From: Daphnia carinata
Taxonomy: Eukaryota; Arthropoda; Branchiopoda; Diplostraca; Daphniidae
Length of the DNA stretch: 64,000 bases
NCBI RefSeq assembly: GCF_022539665.2
Contig: NC_081339.1
Coordinates: forward strand, 2,132,017-2,196,016
Reading direction: 5' to 3'
Below are positions 26,594-38,127 of this stretch, one piece after another. The stretch's first letter is position 1. Each line of letters starts with the position of its first letter. The notes under the pieces were generated by a model. It saw only the letters and a list, made by a program, of their open reading frames with translations, had not been told where the DNA came from and did not search any database. The translations under genes and the position numbers were made by a program.

Positions 26594-28152
26594 ATATTAT
26601 TTTTTTTACCTTTCTTTTAATACTAACCTTGCCAGGACGGTGATTCTGTAGGATGCGAATCCAACGAGCATGGAGTGCGGTCTCAGCATTGGAGGCATGA
26701 TCGTGTGCTTCGTTCGTGGTTTGGAGTCACATGTGGTAGGTGCATGCTGACGTAATCTTATTACGTCGGCGTACCCATTGAGCGGCGCACGAAACGCGGT
26801 CTACCGACAACCCCAATGCTACAGAATTTTTTTTTGTAACACCACATGCACATGCTACCACTCCAACCACTGCACCAATCCACCGTTATTCGATCCGTCG
26901 CAACCCTTGCAGCTTCCTTCCGCCATTAGATCCATACCTGCAATTAGATAAACATTCATTAGTAAGGCTTATATACGCAGTAACGGCGCTAGCGAACCAA
27001 CACCGTTACCAAACACAAATTGTTTTATTAAGTCTTTTATACCGTGCTATAGGTGATGTAAAACGCTACAGTTCTTTATGGCACTAGCCGACGTTTAATG
27101 TTAAAGTTAGTAAACAAAATAAACTAAATTGTCAATTTTAACAAATGAACTTTATTCTTTACTTCTTTTAGCATCTTTAGAATAGAAGTTCTTTGTGCAA
27201 GAAAAACAATTACACGCGAAAAAAGCCACTATAAAAAAATTGCGTGGTCTAATCCCGGATCGTGAATGGAAGTGTCCCGCCGTAAGACCGGTAGCTTCTC
27301 CTCGGTTTTCCTCAACATTTTTTAGGTTTAACAGTAAAATTACTAAACCTATTCTTAAAGGAAGATTAAAAATTTATAAAAAAGAAGATATAAAAAATCT
27401 CCCTCGGCTAAATAATCTTAGTTTTTGGTTCCTTAGGTATAAAGTTTGTTATAATTTACAGAGTTCAAATCGATAAAAAGGTTTGCGACCGTCACTAGGT
27501 GGCATGTGACTAGCACTAGCTATCATGTTGCCACTCCAACCACTGCACCAACCGTACAATCCTTTCCTAGTAATCGTCCATTCCACACTTCTCGCGGTGA
27601 AGGAGTTTTCGTAACGCGGAACTGTACCTGCTATGGCGGAATGGGGTTTAGGGGATTTTTTTAAAGACGTAGACAACGTTACCTGATCCCGCATATTATG
27701 GGTCAGTTGTTATTTTTGCCACCAGATGGCATCAGCCGAGCGTCTGCTGTGGTTTTGGTGGCTAATGCGTTATACTCTAGGGGGAATCTGTGTTTTTAAT
27801 TAAATGAAGATATAATTTCCTTTCTTATGGAATTGCAGGATTTTCGAATTATGTACGTATGTTTATGAAAGTGTACTAACGTTTACGGAGATATTGAATT
27901 ACTCTTAGATTTGCTGAGATATAAATTTATTTCTGTCATTAGAGCAGCCATAGGTATTTAAACTATTAATCCAACAGCCGAAACTGGCGCTTCTTATTTT
28001 TATTATAAACTTGCGACCAGCTGTTATCATTAAAGGTACGGACGCCAACTGGTAGTTGTTAACGAAGGTTCCACAAATATGTTGTTTGTGTAAAAAAAAT
28101 CTGCGCAAAGTTGGCTTGCAATGATTTTTAGTTATGGTTCTATAGCTGCATT
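26594..28152. repeat. Repeat-bearing intergenic DNA before the arrestin gene
   Basis: No supported gene; frames at 27195-27476 (+) and 27449-27694 (-) cross repeat DNA. A 21-bp identical unit CCACTCCAACCACTGCACC+AA occurs at 26858-26878 and 27531-27551, about 670 bp apart in direct orientation, perhaps ends of one element. The block 27233-27292 recurs in inverted orientation at 44034-44096 (listed separately). Confidence 0.55.
27233..27292 (+). repeat. Dispersed repeat, copy 1
   Basis: About 60 bp containing CGTGGTCTAATC, GGATCGTGAATGGAA and CCGCCGTAAGACC, with GGTCT and AGACC near its ends. The reverse complement of 44034-44096 matches with only a few substitutions and one small gap. It belongs to a dispersed family not tied to either neighbouring gene. 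Confidence 0.75.
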
Positions 28153-29596
28153 ATGGGTATAGAAAGTCTTACGATAGAATTAGATGATCCTGCTGGAATT
28201 TACTTCCCTGGAGAAGAAGTGTCTGGAGTAGTTCACATCTCAAATGTTAACAGCAAAATACTGAAAGGTTTTGAATTATATCATTTTAAATTCCATTCAT
28301 TGTTACATTTCTTTTAACTTTGCTAGGAATATACCTGGAATGTCAAGGCTATGCAAAATTCTGTTTCAATGAATTAAGTAGCGAGACATACTATTCAGCT
28401 GAAGAAACTTATCTAGACCTGAAAATTCCTCTAATTAACAATGAAGGTGCTAATTTAGTAATAATAAATATTTCCAATAATATAAAATAGAATGAGTAAA
28501 ACACTTCTGTTATCTTCTATACACTAATTATTTTATTTACAGGTAGAGAAACATTTGAGCTTGTCAGTGGGGTTCACCAATTTCCATTTGCTTTTCTACT
28601 TCCAACAAAAATTCCCTCATCATTTCAAACTGAGATGTTGGAGAAATTTGGCTATGGCCATGTCAAGTACTCGATCAAAGTAGTTTTGAAAAGGTCTTCA
28701 CGCCAAGCAAATCGAGAAACCTGCTACATTCCATTCACTGTTAGTTTACTATTTAAATTGTATTCTGTAATATTTCAAAAATACCATAAAGAATAACATT
28801 TTTCATGCAGGGAGTTTTGAAGCCGTCATGGAAACCAAATTACGAATATGTGCTCGCTTTTACGGTCAAAACCATTGTTGACTTAAATGCAATACCAAAA
28901 GCAGCAGTAAATTTTGTTTTGCATGATATGTCAACATATTTTTTAAAACACTACCTTTTAAATTTTATTGATAGTTACCAACACAAGCAATAAAAACCAA
29001 GCCCGTTTTTCGTTGGTTTTGCTGCCGGTCTGGACTTATAACGGTAAAACTGTATGTAGACCGTACAGGCTATGTCGCAGGTGAAACCATTTTCTTGCAT
29101 GCAGATGTAGACAACCAAAGCATGACTACATTGCTTGGTGCAACGGTTTTTCTCATTGAGGTAGTTTTTATTTATGTGTCGTTATTATCATTAACATTTC
29201 AATTTTGTTTTCAATCTCCGTTGTCATTAAGAGCGTGGATTTTCATACCCACAACAAATCCAAAACCTACGAACGCGTCTTGTGTGAACAGAAACGGCGA
29301 GGAAGAGTGTTCCAAGAAGCACCGCAAGTGTTCTCAATCGTCGTCCCTACAATGACACCATCCTATTTGCATTTTTGCGATATTATTGACGTCTCCTACA
29401 AAATTGAGGTAAAATGTGTCTAGAACGTTGTGGTCTTGTGTTGAGTAACTCATAGTTTTATTCGTTTCAGTTCCGATTGATAGACTCTGAAGCACTTGCA
29501 CCAAAGTTAGTGGTGCCACTTGAAATTGTGGTGGGGAATGTTCCCTTTCGCACTAGAGCCCAACCGTCACTCAATCTTACTGAAACTTACCAGTAA
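28153..29596 (+). CDS. Arrestin-domain-containing protein (alpha-arrestin)
   Basis: Seven exons: 28153-28267, 28327-28446, 28543-28739, 28811-28906, 28975-29160, 29232-29408, 29471-29596; 338 residues. An N-terminal arrestin fold (IELDDPAGIYFPGEEVSGVV; about 5-135) has the typical YSAEETYLDLK and HQFPFAFLLPTKIPSSF blocks. A C-terminal arrestin fold (about 165-320) contains LYVDRTGYVAGETI and TPSYLHFCDIIDVSYKIE. In the family, such proteins bridge membrane cargo to HECT ubiquitin ligases through C-terminal PPxY motifs. Here the protein stops at SLNLTETYQ with no PPxY, so it is tail-less. The 3' splice site and stop look clean, so I read this as a genuine short family member rather than a break. 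Confidence 0.93.
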
Positions 29597-32500
29597 TATA
29601 CCACTTTAATCGCCATGAAGAAATTTTGATCTCTGCCCGTCTCGAAGATCTCGTTGTCATACCTACCATACTAAGGAGTATTGAAAATCAACTCTCCTAG
29701 GCTTTAATTTAATTTTGTTTTTAAAGACTATAATTTTTGTGGTTTGGGTGTTAATAACAACAAAAATTGCTTGCATTTTTCAGCCAAAAGGTTTTTGATT
29801 TAAAAATATTTGCTATTTCCCTGGATGTCCCTTTTGTCTTGCTGTGGGCACTGAATTAATCTGTCTTTGACCGGTAACGCCATCGCCAAGTAAAACTATG
29901 TAAAAATAATCCATTACTATATCAGTATGTATACTAAAATTATATCAGCCTGTTAATATGCTGGCTTACCTATTTTGTAACCTGACTATATTTGAATTTG
30001 AGTTTTAAATATATGTTTATTGCGTCCACGTAAATATGTGTACTTTTTTGGCAAGAAACAGACTGTGGGCAATGTCCTATCGTTTCCAAAAACATTTTCG
30101 TCTCTTCTTGTTTCTCTCACATTGTCGCTATGACTGAAAATAGTCTTCACGTAGCGACCAGAGCTGGTCTGTTTGTTTTAATAACTAAAGAAGTTTCGGG
30201 AAAATGCATTCCTTGATAACATTAGTCTCTCACGATGAATTTGCTTCACTTCAATAAAACGCTCCTACAGCAGACACCAGGCGGAAATCCGTTAAGGTGG
30301 TTCAGCTACTCCCATTTCAAGCTTAATTTTGACTTTATGTGGAATTTTAAAAGGATATGGCATTTTGAACAACATTATACTAAAAAATTGTTATCTCGTT
30401 CTACCAACAGTAACAACTGTATGCAAAAATAATTACAGTATTGTGCAGCATAAACAAAGAGGACTGATGTGTAGTGTAACGAAGCCAATATACGTTTTTA
30501 CCCGATATCCTTTTCTATGTATCATTATTAACTATATATATATAAACATATGAATTGCACAATTATACTATTGCATCATAACGTACGCAGCACCGTGACC
30601 TAAATGAACACCTGCTAGCTGTCGCATCAAGTGTCATCGGCATCACGCCACTTATAATAACATTTTTGATTGGCGGTTCGCGCGACGCTCATCATCGCAC
30701 CATTATCACGCCATAGTAAACATCTTCGATTGGTGGTAAGTAATTGCGCAGCAATTAACCAATTGCCCAATATGCGAGGTTTCTTGGTGAACTGAAGACA
30801 TGAAGAAAGTCAGTTACCGACGTGTATCTGATCCTAGCAGTCAGGCTCCAATTCACCTAGTACCTTCTCCAATTCTTATTATTGTGTTAGAGAATTGATC
30901 TGTGTTTTCGTGTTTTAACTCAGTATTCAATTATTTGTATCTTCTTCTATCAACGTATCGACGAGTTGTGTTACACCTCGTCTTCTTCTGTGTCTACGCT
31001 CGTATTCCGCTCGTACTACTGCGGTAAGCTTATATTACGGTTGTCCCATTACACTTTCAGTTCCCCTTTTTACAGTATAACTTTCTTATGTCTTTTATTC
31101 AAACTCACTTGTATTTTTATGCTTAACTTAGATAAATATAATCATTGTGGGTACAAACGCCTTTGAGTTCCTTATATTTTTATTGTCTTAATTTCATAGT
31201 CAGTCTTCCCACACGGGAAGATGCTTTACAGAGCAATCCGCAACGAGCAAAACAAGAGTACATTCCGAAACGGCCCTTTTTTTTAAATATGGCGCTACAG
31301 CACAGCTGTTAATAAGCAATAAATTCTTTTTTTTTTCCAATTTCGACCATGAAAATCGGAACAACCCCGAAGAAAGGAAAAAGTGGTTTTACTGCTAGCT
31401 TCTTTGTTCAGCCAACACTTTAAAAACAGGCACTAGGACCCGACGATGGAGGGGGGGGAGGGGTAGAAAAATGAGTCCACAAACAAAACTGATCAAGTCT
31501 GGACTTGCCAATGCAAAATAGGTTGAGGGAAGTGGAGTTGCCAATGGCTCCCCCTTCAAGAGCGTATTCAGTTTGCTCATTCGACTAAGAACTACAGGCA
31601 GATAAACTAGCATACACCGTTTGTAATTTGTGTTTTATACGTTTTCATCATTGAAAAGGTAAGCGAATTACATTTGTCTGCTATTTACATATTCATATGT
31701 ATTTTAAGCCTTTAAAATTAACAGTAGTATTTGTTTAAGTTACCGTTTTTCTTCCTCAATCGTTTATTCGTCATTGTAAAAATATTGTTTTTAGCAAAAG
31801 CATTCATGAAACTTTTATATTTTACTGATCGTGTTATCAAACGTGCAACATTATACATCATTAAGAATTTTATGTGCAAGTGTTACAAGTGTAAGTGTAT
31901 TTGTTATTCCTTTTCCTTATAACTTAACTTCGCATTATATCGCAACCTGTTGAATCAACGGACAACTTTCTTTATTTTTTTTTAATTTTTCTTTGTTCCG
32001 TGGAAGGAAAAGAGTGATTCAAGATGGAAAGGTCCCGAAGAGAGTCCCCAAAGAAGCCATACCAAAAGACGTTCGGCTGATGGGAGCACTGGAGGGACTT
32101 GCGTCTTGTTTGAATTGTTTGAGTAGCCCTTTGTATTCACTCGGAAGTGTGTTACCATAAACAATATTCCTAGCGAATGTTTATCAACATGCAACAGGAA
32201 TTAAGAAAAGTTCTATTTTTAAATGTTAAAAAAACACAGCAATGTGAAAAGCAATTAACAAACAAAATTCAAACACCGACTACTTAGTGGCTTAAATCCT
32301 CGAACGCTCACGGTCGCATCGACGCAACTTGACTAAAGTAAGATAAATCTGGCCCACATGAAAAGGTCATCATCACTGCCCTCTCCCAAAACTTAAAAAC
32401 TTTTGTATTTATTTGTTTCTTTGCAGTTATCCTAAAATGTTTTGTTATGATCGTCTGGAGTCTCCCGAAATTTGTTTCCAAAATTGGTACACATTCGCCC

Positions 32501-32710
32501 GAAAAAAAATGTATCTCTTGTTCCATACAAGTCATAGCAATTAACTGGTTCCACTTCAATGCTCAGTACTACATTGGGGTAGAGATATACATGATTTCTT
32601 ATTGCTCTGGGGAATAAGTGTTTTTTCGTGAAATTTTGAGTTATTGTGCCGAACCTTACGTGCAAGTCTAAGATATTTTACTTGACCTATATTTGCAGGA
32701 CGTTCACAAC
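29597..32710. other. 3-kb gap between the arrestin and TNF-receptor-like genes
   Basis: No supported gene. It includes the arrestin 3' UTR, a moderately GC-rich patch (30580-30800) unlike its surroundings, and a G-run (31446-31463). Frames of 60-80 codons here lack splice context and homology. A short + strand piece at 32023-32130 (ATG-led, MERSRRESPKKPYQ...) might be a 5' exon but I cannot connect it. Confidence 0.45.
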
Positions 32711-34173
32711 ATGGGTACCTTTCATTCGATGAATTTCATGGTGTGGATTTTGGTCGTGCATTTGCCTCATTTAGTCAATGCTGCTGCTACTTCTCACGAG
32801 GTAAATTTTACTCTAGAAAATTTTAGAAACGTGATTCATGCAGTTTTCTGTGTTGTTATTATGTATTAGTGCCGTTTAGATTCGGACTGTCCAGAATCTA
32901 GCTTTTGCGATCAATTGCATTTCGTCTGTGAAATATGCTTGCCGTGCCAAAGTCTTTTAAATCGGGCAGCTGGTGTTGACACATGCGCCAAATCGGAGGA
33001 TGATTGCGGACGTTGCCTTAGGGGGTAATTACCTCTAAAATATACGATGGTTTATTTTCCCTTACTAATCCGTACTCTTCAACAGATTTCAGTCGGAAGA
33101 TTTAACTGGGCAAAGGCGCTCCTACAAGTGTTTCCCAATACTAGATAAACAAGCTGAATTCCTACCGCATCCTTCATCCTTAATGACGTGGAACGAGTTT
33201 ATAACTTTAGCCGCTGCCATTATGTTATTGGCAGCTATGTTGGTAGTTCTTACCACCTATTATGTAAAAAGTAATAAAATTGTGACGATTGCGTCTATTT
33301 CAAATTGACGGCACAATATTCATTTTTAGACCGTTATAGCATGCCGCGGGAAAACGCCAACACTGGAACTAGAAAAAGAAGCTCAACGGAAGTCGATTAC
33401 CTTCCACCGCCCTATAATGAAGTGGTCTCATCGGATCAAACGTACACTTTTGCCACAGAAGAATCATCCGAAGAGATGAACCAAGCTACGCCAATTGGTC
33501 GCTATCACATGATCCATAGAGAAGATGAAACGAATCGCGAGGACCTTGACTTAGTTGAGGACTTACACTCCGAAGAAGAATCCACATTGGGTTCTACCGA
33601 GACTATTCCGTCTTCGTGGGAACCTAGTGGGACGACCAACAATTTGGACGGTATTACTGTTCTAAGTCAACAACATCCGCGCATAGTTAGAAGCCAATCA
33701 TCGACCACGTTCAAAATGCTTCGTGAGTTTTCTTCTCGTTCTTGCCCTAATCTTTCCAGCTCGATTTCCACTGGAATCCATGGGGAACGGCATGTTTTGC
33801 TCTCCAGTTTCAGGCGTCCAGTGATGATTACCGGCCCAGGTAACACAACATTTGCAACAATGACGGGGATAAATTTGTAATCCAATTCTTCATTTAATCA
33901 GTAGGTAAACAACAAAATGAAGGCTATCGCTTTCAACTGAATGATCCGCTTCGCCAATGCCCATTGTCGAACAATCAGATCAGACAACCACAAGAAATTA
34001 TCAGTGTTAATAACGAACATATAGCTCTTCAAACATTTTCTGTTCCAGAAGATACCCCAGCAATGCAAGCTTCTGAATCCATGGATCCCTCTGATCCGCT
34101 CGTGCGATTTTCGAGGAGACGAGCTCACGTGGATGAAAACCCAGTCAACGCTAAACGGCGCCATATGGAATAG
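32711..34173 (+). CDS. TNF-receptor-superfamily-like single-pass membrane protein
   Basis: Five exons: 32711-32800, 32870-33024, 33086-33270, 33330-33839, then 33905 (or 33902)-34173; 402-403 residues. An N-terminal signal peptide (to about residue 24) precedes one Cys-rich module with at least 10 Cys (CRLDSDCPESSFC; CEICLPCQSLLNRA; DTCAKSEDDCGRCLRGF; KCFP). This spacing resembles the last Cys-rich repeat of TROY/XEDAR-type receptors (C.PC..L.NR, C..S.. CG.CL.GF). One membrane helix follows (FITLAAAIMLLAAMLVVLTT, about 121-140). The cytoplasmic tail (about 260 residues) has no death domain I can see, is Ser/Glu-rich and carries a PPxY motif (LPPPYNEVV) for WW-domain partners. From the family, it would bind a TNF-type ligand and signal to JNK or NF-kB. 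The start is the first ATG before the signal peptide. Receptor class is inference; a Grindelwald/Wengen relation is possible. Confidence 0.8.
33902..33904 (+). promoter_or_regulatory. NAGNAG tandem acceptor
   Basis: The last intron of the TNF-receptor-like gene ends CAGTAG, giving two acceptors three bases apart; use of one or the other adds or removes a single Val residue without changing frame. Confidence 0.6.
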
Positions 34174-35151
34174 CTTCAGCAATATTTTTCGTTACGCAAG
34201 ATATTCCATGTTGTTCAAACGTTCGAGTGTTCGAGGCACATAGAGTTTGCTTGTTGCTTGTTGTCTTTTTTTAAAATTATCGCATTGTTTTAGTTTTCGA
34301 ACGAACGAAATGTAAATATCAATAAGAGGAAACTTTGACTCATAAGTTTTCGTTACTCCATCATTTTCAAATACAAATAATTTTTCTACCAATTTGTTTT
34401 ATTGTGCGAAAATGAAAGCCACCGTCAGTCTTGAATAGAGATTGCTTGTGAGTATATGGGAAGTTGGTAACGTTAATATAGGTGCGAGATTGCCATTGGA
34501 GTGTATAACGATGTGGAGAACTGACATACTTTTATCTAATAATTATTTTGAATTTAGGTCACTCAAAACTAGTAGTTTCCACAAAAAAAAAAACATTTAT
34601 TTTCATAATTCACGTTAAATTTTGTATTTAAATTTTGTAGATAATATAAGCCCAACTTTTTCGGGCTTATATTATCGGGCTTAGTTTTAAGTCAGGCTTT
34701 TTCACGTAAAAAAAATCTCTTGGAATAAAAAAAATACATGTCTTACTAAAAAAAATCGAATGCTAATTTAGAGGAAAATGTTCGTTTTCCTGTTAAATTT
34801 ATCGTTTATGTATTAATCGGAACTAACATGCTGCTGGCGCGTCAACATTGTTCATCCGTTTTTTAAGATTATAATATAAAACTGATCCCAACGTGAAAAC
34901 AAACCTCACTTTCGTAATTGCCGCTCAATTTTGAATCAAAATAATATAATTTAAGATAACTTTTGATTTTTGTGAAAAATGAAAAAGTAGGAAGGCTATA
35001 CCCTTCTCATTTTTGCCAAAATCGGCCAAAATCGGTATGTCTTGGAATCCATTCAAAAACACCACTTATTACACTCAAAATTGCATATAAGTTTTCCCGT
35101 AAATATTCAATTTTTTTTATAAAAAAGGAAAATCTAAATAATGGCTCTCAA
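34174..35151. other. Gap between the receptor gene and the next small gene
   Basis: Apart from the hairpin at 34640, only A/T-rich sequence with homopolymers is seen. Confidence 0.5.
34640..34676. repeat. Perfect 14-bp inverted repeat (hairpin)
   Basis: GATAATATAAGCCC and GGGCTTATATTATC are exact reverse complements separated by 9 bases (AACTTTTTC). It lies in the 3' flank of the TNF-receptor-like gene and just before a short direct echo of the right arm (ATCGGGCTTAG). Confidence 0.85.
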
Positions 35152-35694
35152 ATGACTGCACGTGATTTGGAAAATCCATGGTCCAAAAGTGTGCTTATCA
35201 AAAATGCTAAGTGTATATTATCAGTTGACATAAAATGTGAGGTAGAAGACTGTATTACCTTTCACAGCGCCATTGTGAAAACCCCAATTGTCTTACAGAT
35301 TTGTGATCTCACCGGTGAGCTACTTAAATACAGCAACAACAACAAAAAAAAAAGACTTGTGTACTGTAATTGACAAAGATTATCAAAAAACAAATTGAAC
35401 GCAAACATGTTTACGGAATAGCACAGGGCAAGTGTTGATTATTTCCGTAGTTTTATCTCAACGTTGTGATTTTGATAGTGTATCGCATCCGAATTTGAAA
35501 GCACGAAGACCACTGCTTCTAAAACCAACTTCCGAAAAAAATCAAAGTTTTGAAAGAGGTAATGTACTGAAATACCAAAGGAACCTGATATCGATGCTTT
35601 CATGTGAGCCTTCTGCAAAAAAATGGCTGCAAATAAGGACAAAGAGCCTCTTTCCGATTCGCTTATCCTTGCGCTTTCACGTTACCTACTGTAA
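35152..35694 (+). CDS. Small unrecognised three-exon gene
   Basis: Exons 35152-35314, 35427-35558 and 35609-35694 join in phase (donors G|GTGAGC and G|GTAATG) to 126 residues: MTARDLENPWSK..., a middle with VLIISVVLSQRC and KARRPLLLKPTS, and an end EPLSDSLILALSRYLL. The continuous phase, composition and splice signals make it gene-like; the last acceptor (GTGAG|CC) is weak. No signal peptide and no clear domain. Its stop lies only 75 bp before the sugar-transporter ATG on the same strand, so the two may share a transcript or promoter. Crustaceans of this group are known to have spliced-leader trans-splicing, which could separate them. Identity unknown. Confidence 0.45.
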
Positions 35695-35769
35695 AAATGG
35701 CTTTAACTGTGTTGCAAGGATTACATGCTAAGACCTATTCCTTACAATCTGATTTATTTAGAACTGAAA

Positions 35770-37869
35770 ATGACGAAACTAGACATGGAATATGACGATG
35801 TAAGGACGAACGATTCTTCCCATTTGCAGTCGGGATCAGGTGTCAACTCCAAAATTGATTACAAGTTTGCTTCAAAAGGACCCCAAATTAAAGCTGCATT
35901 AGCAGGTAAGATAAAACAACAGCATATGAGAAGACGGATTTTCCTGGCTTCAGTGAATGTATAAATAAACGTTTCATCCCCGTTTCTTACAGCCAGCATG
36001 GGTGCCTTCATTTTAGGGACTATCATCGGTTGGTCTTCCCCTGTTCAGCCCCAACTTCAGTCGAATTCTACCGAATCTGGTGATGGGGATAGCATGTGGA
36101 TAGCGGGCATAACGCTGGATGATAATCAAATGTCATGGGTTGGCTCGTTGTCCAACTTGGGAGCTCTATTCGGTGCTCTTACCGGAGGAATTTTGATGGA
36201 CAAGTTCGGACGGAGATCTATCCTCATGGTCATGTCCCTGCCTTACTTTGTTGCTTGGATGCTAATAACATTTGCAGTGAATCCTGGTTAGATTTCTTCT
36301 TGAAATTCATCGTAATAACCCTCCATTCGATTTCGGGTGTTTCAATGGAGAAAATGCTCTGAACAAAATGAAGTGCAACTGTTAATTAAGGCAGTTTGTA
36401 TTTTATTCTCTAATGCGCAACCAAAATGATAGACTTTCAGAAATGTTTGAATATTCACAAGCTCCATTGTGTTGCCTTCATTTTTCAAAAATTCTTACTT
36501 ATCTTTATCGTTTATAGCTATGCTATACACCGGTCGTGTTCTTGGTGGCCTTGCTGGAGGAATTTGTTCAGTGGTTTCGCCCAGTTATTTAGGTAAAAGT
36601 TTCTACATACGAATGTTAAAACTCGTCACGTTTCCAAGTATCTTACGATTTATTCTCAATTTGGAAAAACAGGTGAAATTTCTATGCCCTCTCTAAGAGG
36701 ACTTCTTGGCATGTGTTTTTCTTCGCTGCTGTGTGCTGGAATTTTGGTAACCAGCCTCACGGGCTGGTTGAATTGGCGCCTTATATCCGGCATTGCAGCC
36801 ATAGATCCTATACTACTTTTTGTTGCCATGCTCTTCGTCCCTGAATCACCATACCACTTGATTAAAACAGGTGTTGTTCATTATTTGCTAGACAATTGTA
36901 TGCTATTGATGGATATATACTACTTCGTTGACGTATAAGGGCGTCCGTCTGATGCTGAAAAGGCACTCAAATGGTTGAGAGGGCCCGACTACAATATTGC
37001 TCCCGAAATTATGCAAATGGAAGCTCGGTTGAACGCGGAACTCGCGGAAAAATTCATCCCGTCCGATTTGTTCAAGCCGTGGGCTATAAAACCTTTACTG
37101 TTGGCTGTTAGTCTAATGATATTCCAACAGCTTTCTGGTATTAATGCTGCTGTCTACAACGCTGTGGTAAATACGATGACAATAAGTCGGTTAACCATCA
37201 ATGTTTTATTAATCAATTTACATATTCCTCTCTAGGCTATTTTTGAATCCGCCGGATCTACACTCGATACGCTAGTCTGCGCAATTCTCCTAAATTTAGA
37301 TCAAGTAAATAAAAAAAATAATCATCGTTCATTTATCACAATATTTTTCAATTATTTTGATTTTAATTGTGCATTACTAGCTCGTCGTCACAATCGCCTC
37401 GTCTCTCCTAGTCGAGCGATTAGGCCGTAAAACGTTGTTCGTCATCTCCGAATCCGTGATGTGCCTTTCCCTGGTTGGATTGGGTACTTTCTTTTACCTG
37501 AAAGAGAATTCGTCAACTGATCCGGCGATCATCGAATCTCTCAGCTGGCTACCATTGGTTTGCCTGATCCTGTTTATAGCTGCTTTTGGCATAGGAGCCG
37601 GACCGGTGGCCTGGCTTATGACTGGTGAAGTCCTGCCATCTAAAATCAAAGGACCTGGTGCCTCTATAGCTGTTTTTACGAATTGGTTTCTGGCGTTTGT
37701 TGTAACCAAATCGTTTGTCAATATTCAAGAAGCTCTCACCAGCGCCGGAGCGTTTTGGATGTTTGGTGGTTTTTGTGTCTTTGGAACTTTGTTTGGATTA
37801 TTTCTCTTGCCGGAGACTAAAGGCAAAACGCAGGAAGAAATTCAGGCATTCTTCAATAAGAGAAAATAG
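35770..37869 (+). CDS. Facilitated trehalose/sugar transporter, Tret1-type MFS
   Basis: Seven exons: 35770-35905, 35993-36286, 36518-36592, 36673-36870, 36940-37166, 37236-37304, 37381-37869; 495 residues. A sugar-porter MFS protein expected to have 12 membrane helices. Marks in order: GWSSPVQPQL (helix 1), MSWVGSLSNLGALFGAL with loop MDKFGRRS, GRVLGGLAGG, PESPYHL at the end of helix 6, QQLSGINAAVYNA (helix 7), ERLGRKTLF, GPVAWLMTGEVLP (helix 10) and C-terminal PETKGKTQEEI. These match arthropod Tret1-like carriers that move trehalose or glucose across the plasma membrane by facilitated diffusion. Substrate is inferred from the family only. The ATG at 35770 is chosen because it gives the usual cytoplasmic N-terminus. 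Confidence 0.92.
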
Positions 37870-37914
37870 TTTTAAATTGAGAGTTAGCTTATCATCTCTA
37901 ATATGATTTCATTT

Positions 37915-37920
37915 AATAAA
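37915..37920 (+). terminator. AATAAA polyadenylation signal of the sugar transporter
   Basis: Canonical AATAAA 46 bp after the stop codon. Confidence 0.75.
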
Positions 37921-38028
37921 GCTTTTTAGAATAATAAACAATTGAAAGACAACTGCATGATTCTTGTTTACCTATTACTTACCTGAAAATTTCAAGGTCA
38001 AACAAGCGTCTTTGAATTTTACTGAACA

Positions 38029-38034
38029 TTTATT
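38029..38034 (-). terminator. AATAAA polyadenylation signal of Acadm
   Basis: Minus-strand AATAAA 94 bp past the Acadm stop; the 3' ends of the two convergent genes are about 110 bp apart and do not need to overlap. Confidence 0.6.
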
Positions 38035-38127
38035 TCCTAGGAATGGATAACGCTATGAAAGATAGCTTGATTGCGGTATTTTGGAAATTCTTACTGAGAG
38101 AAAAGCACGGGAAACAACACTCTCTTA

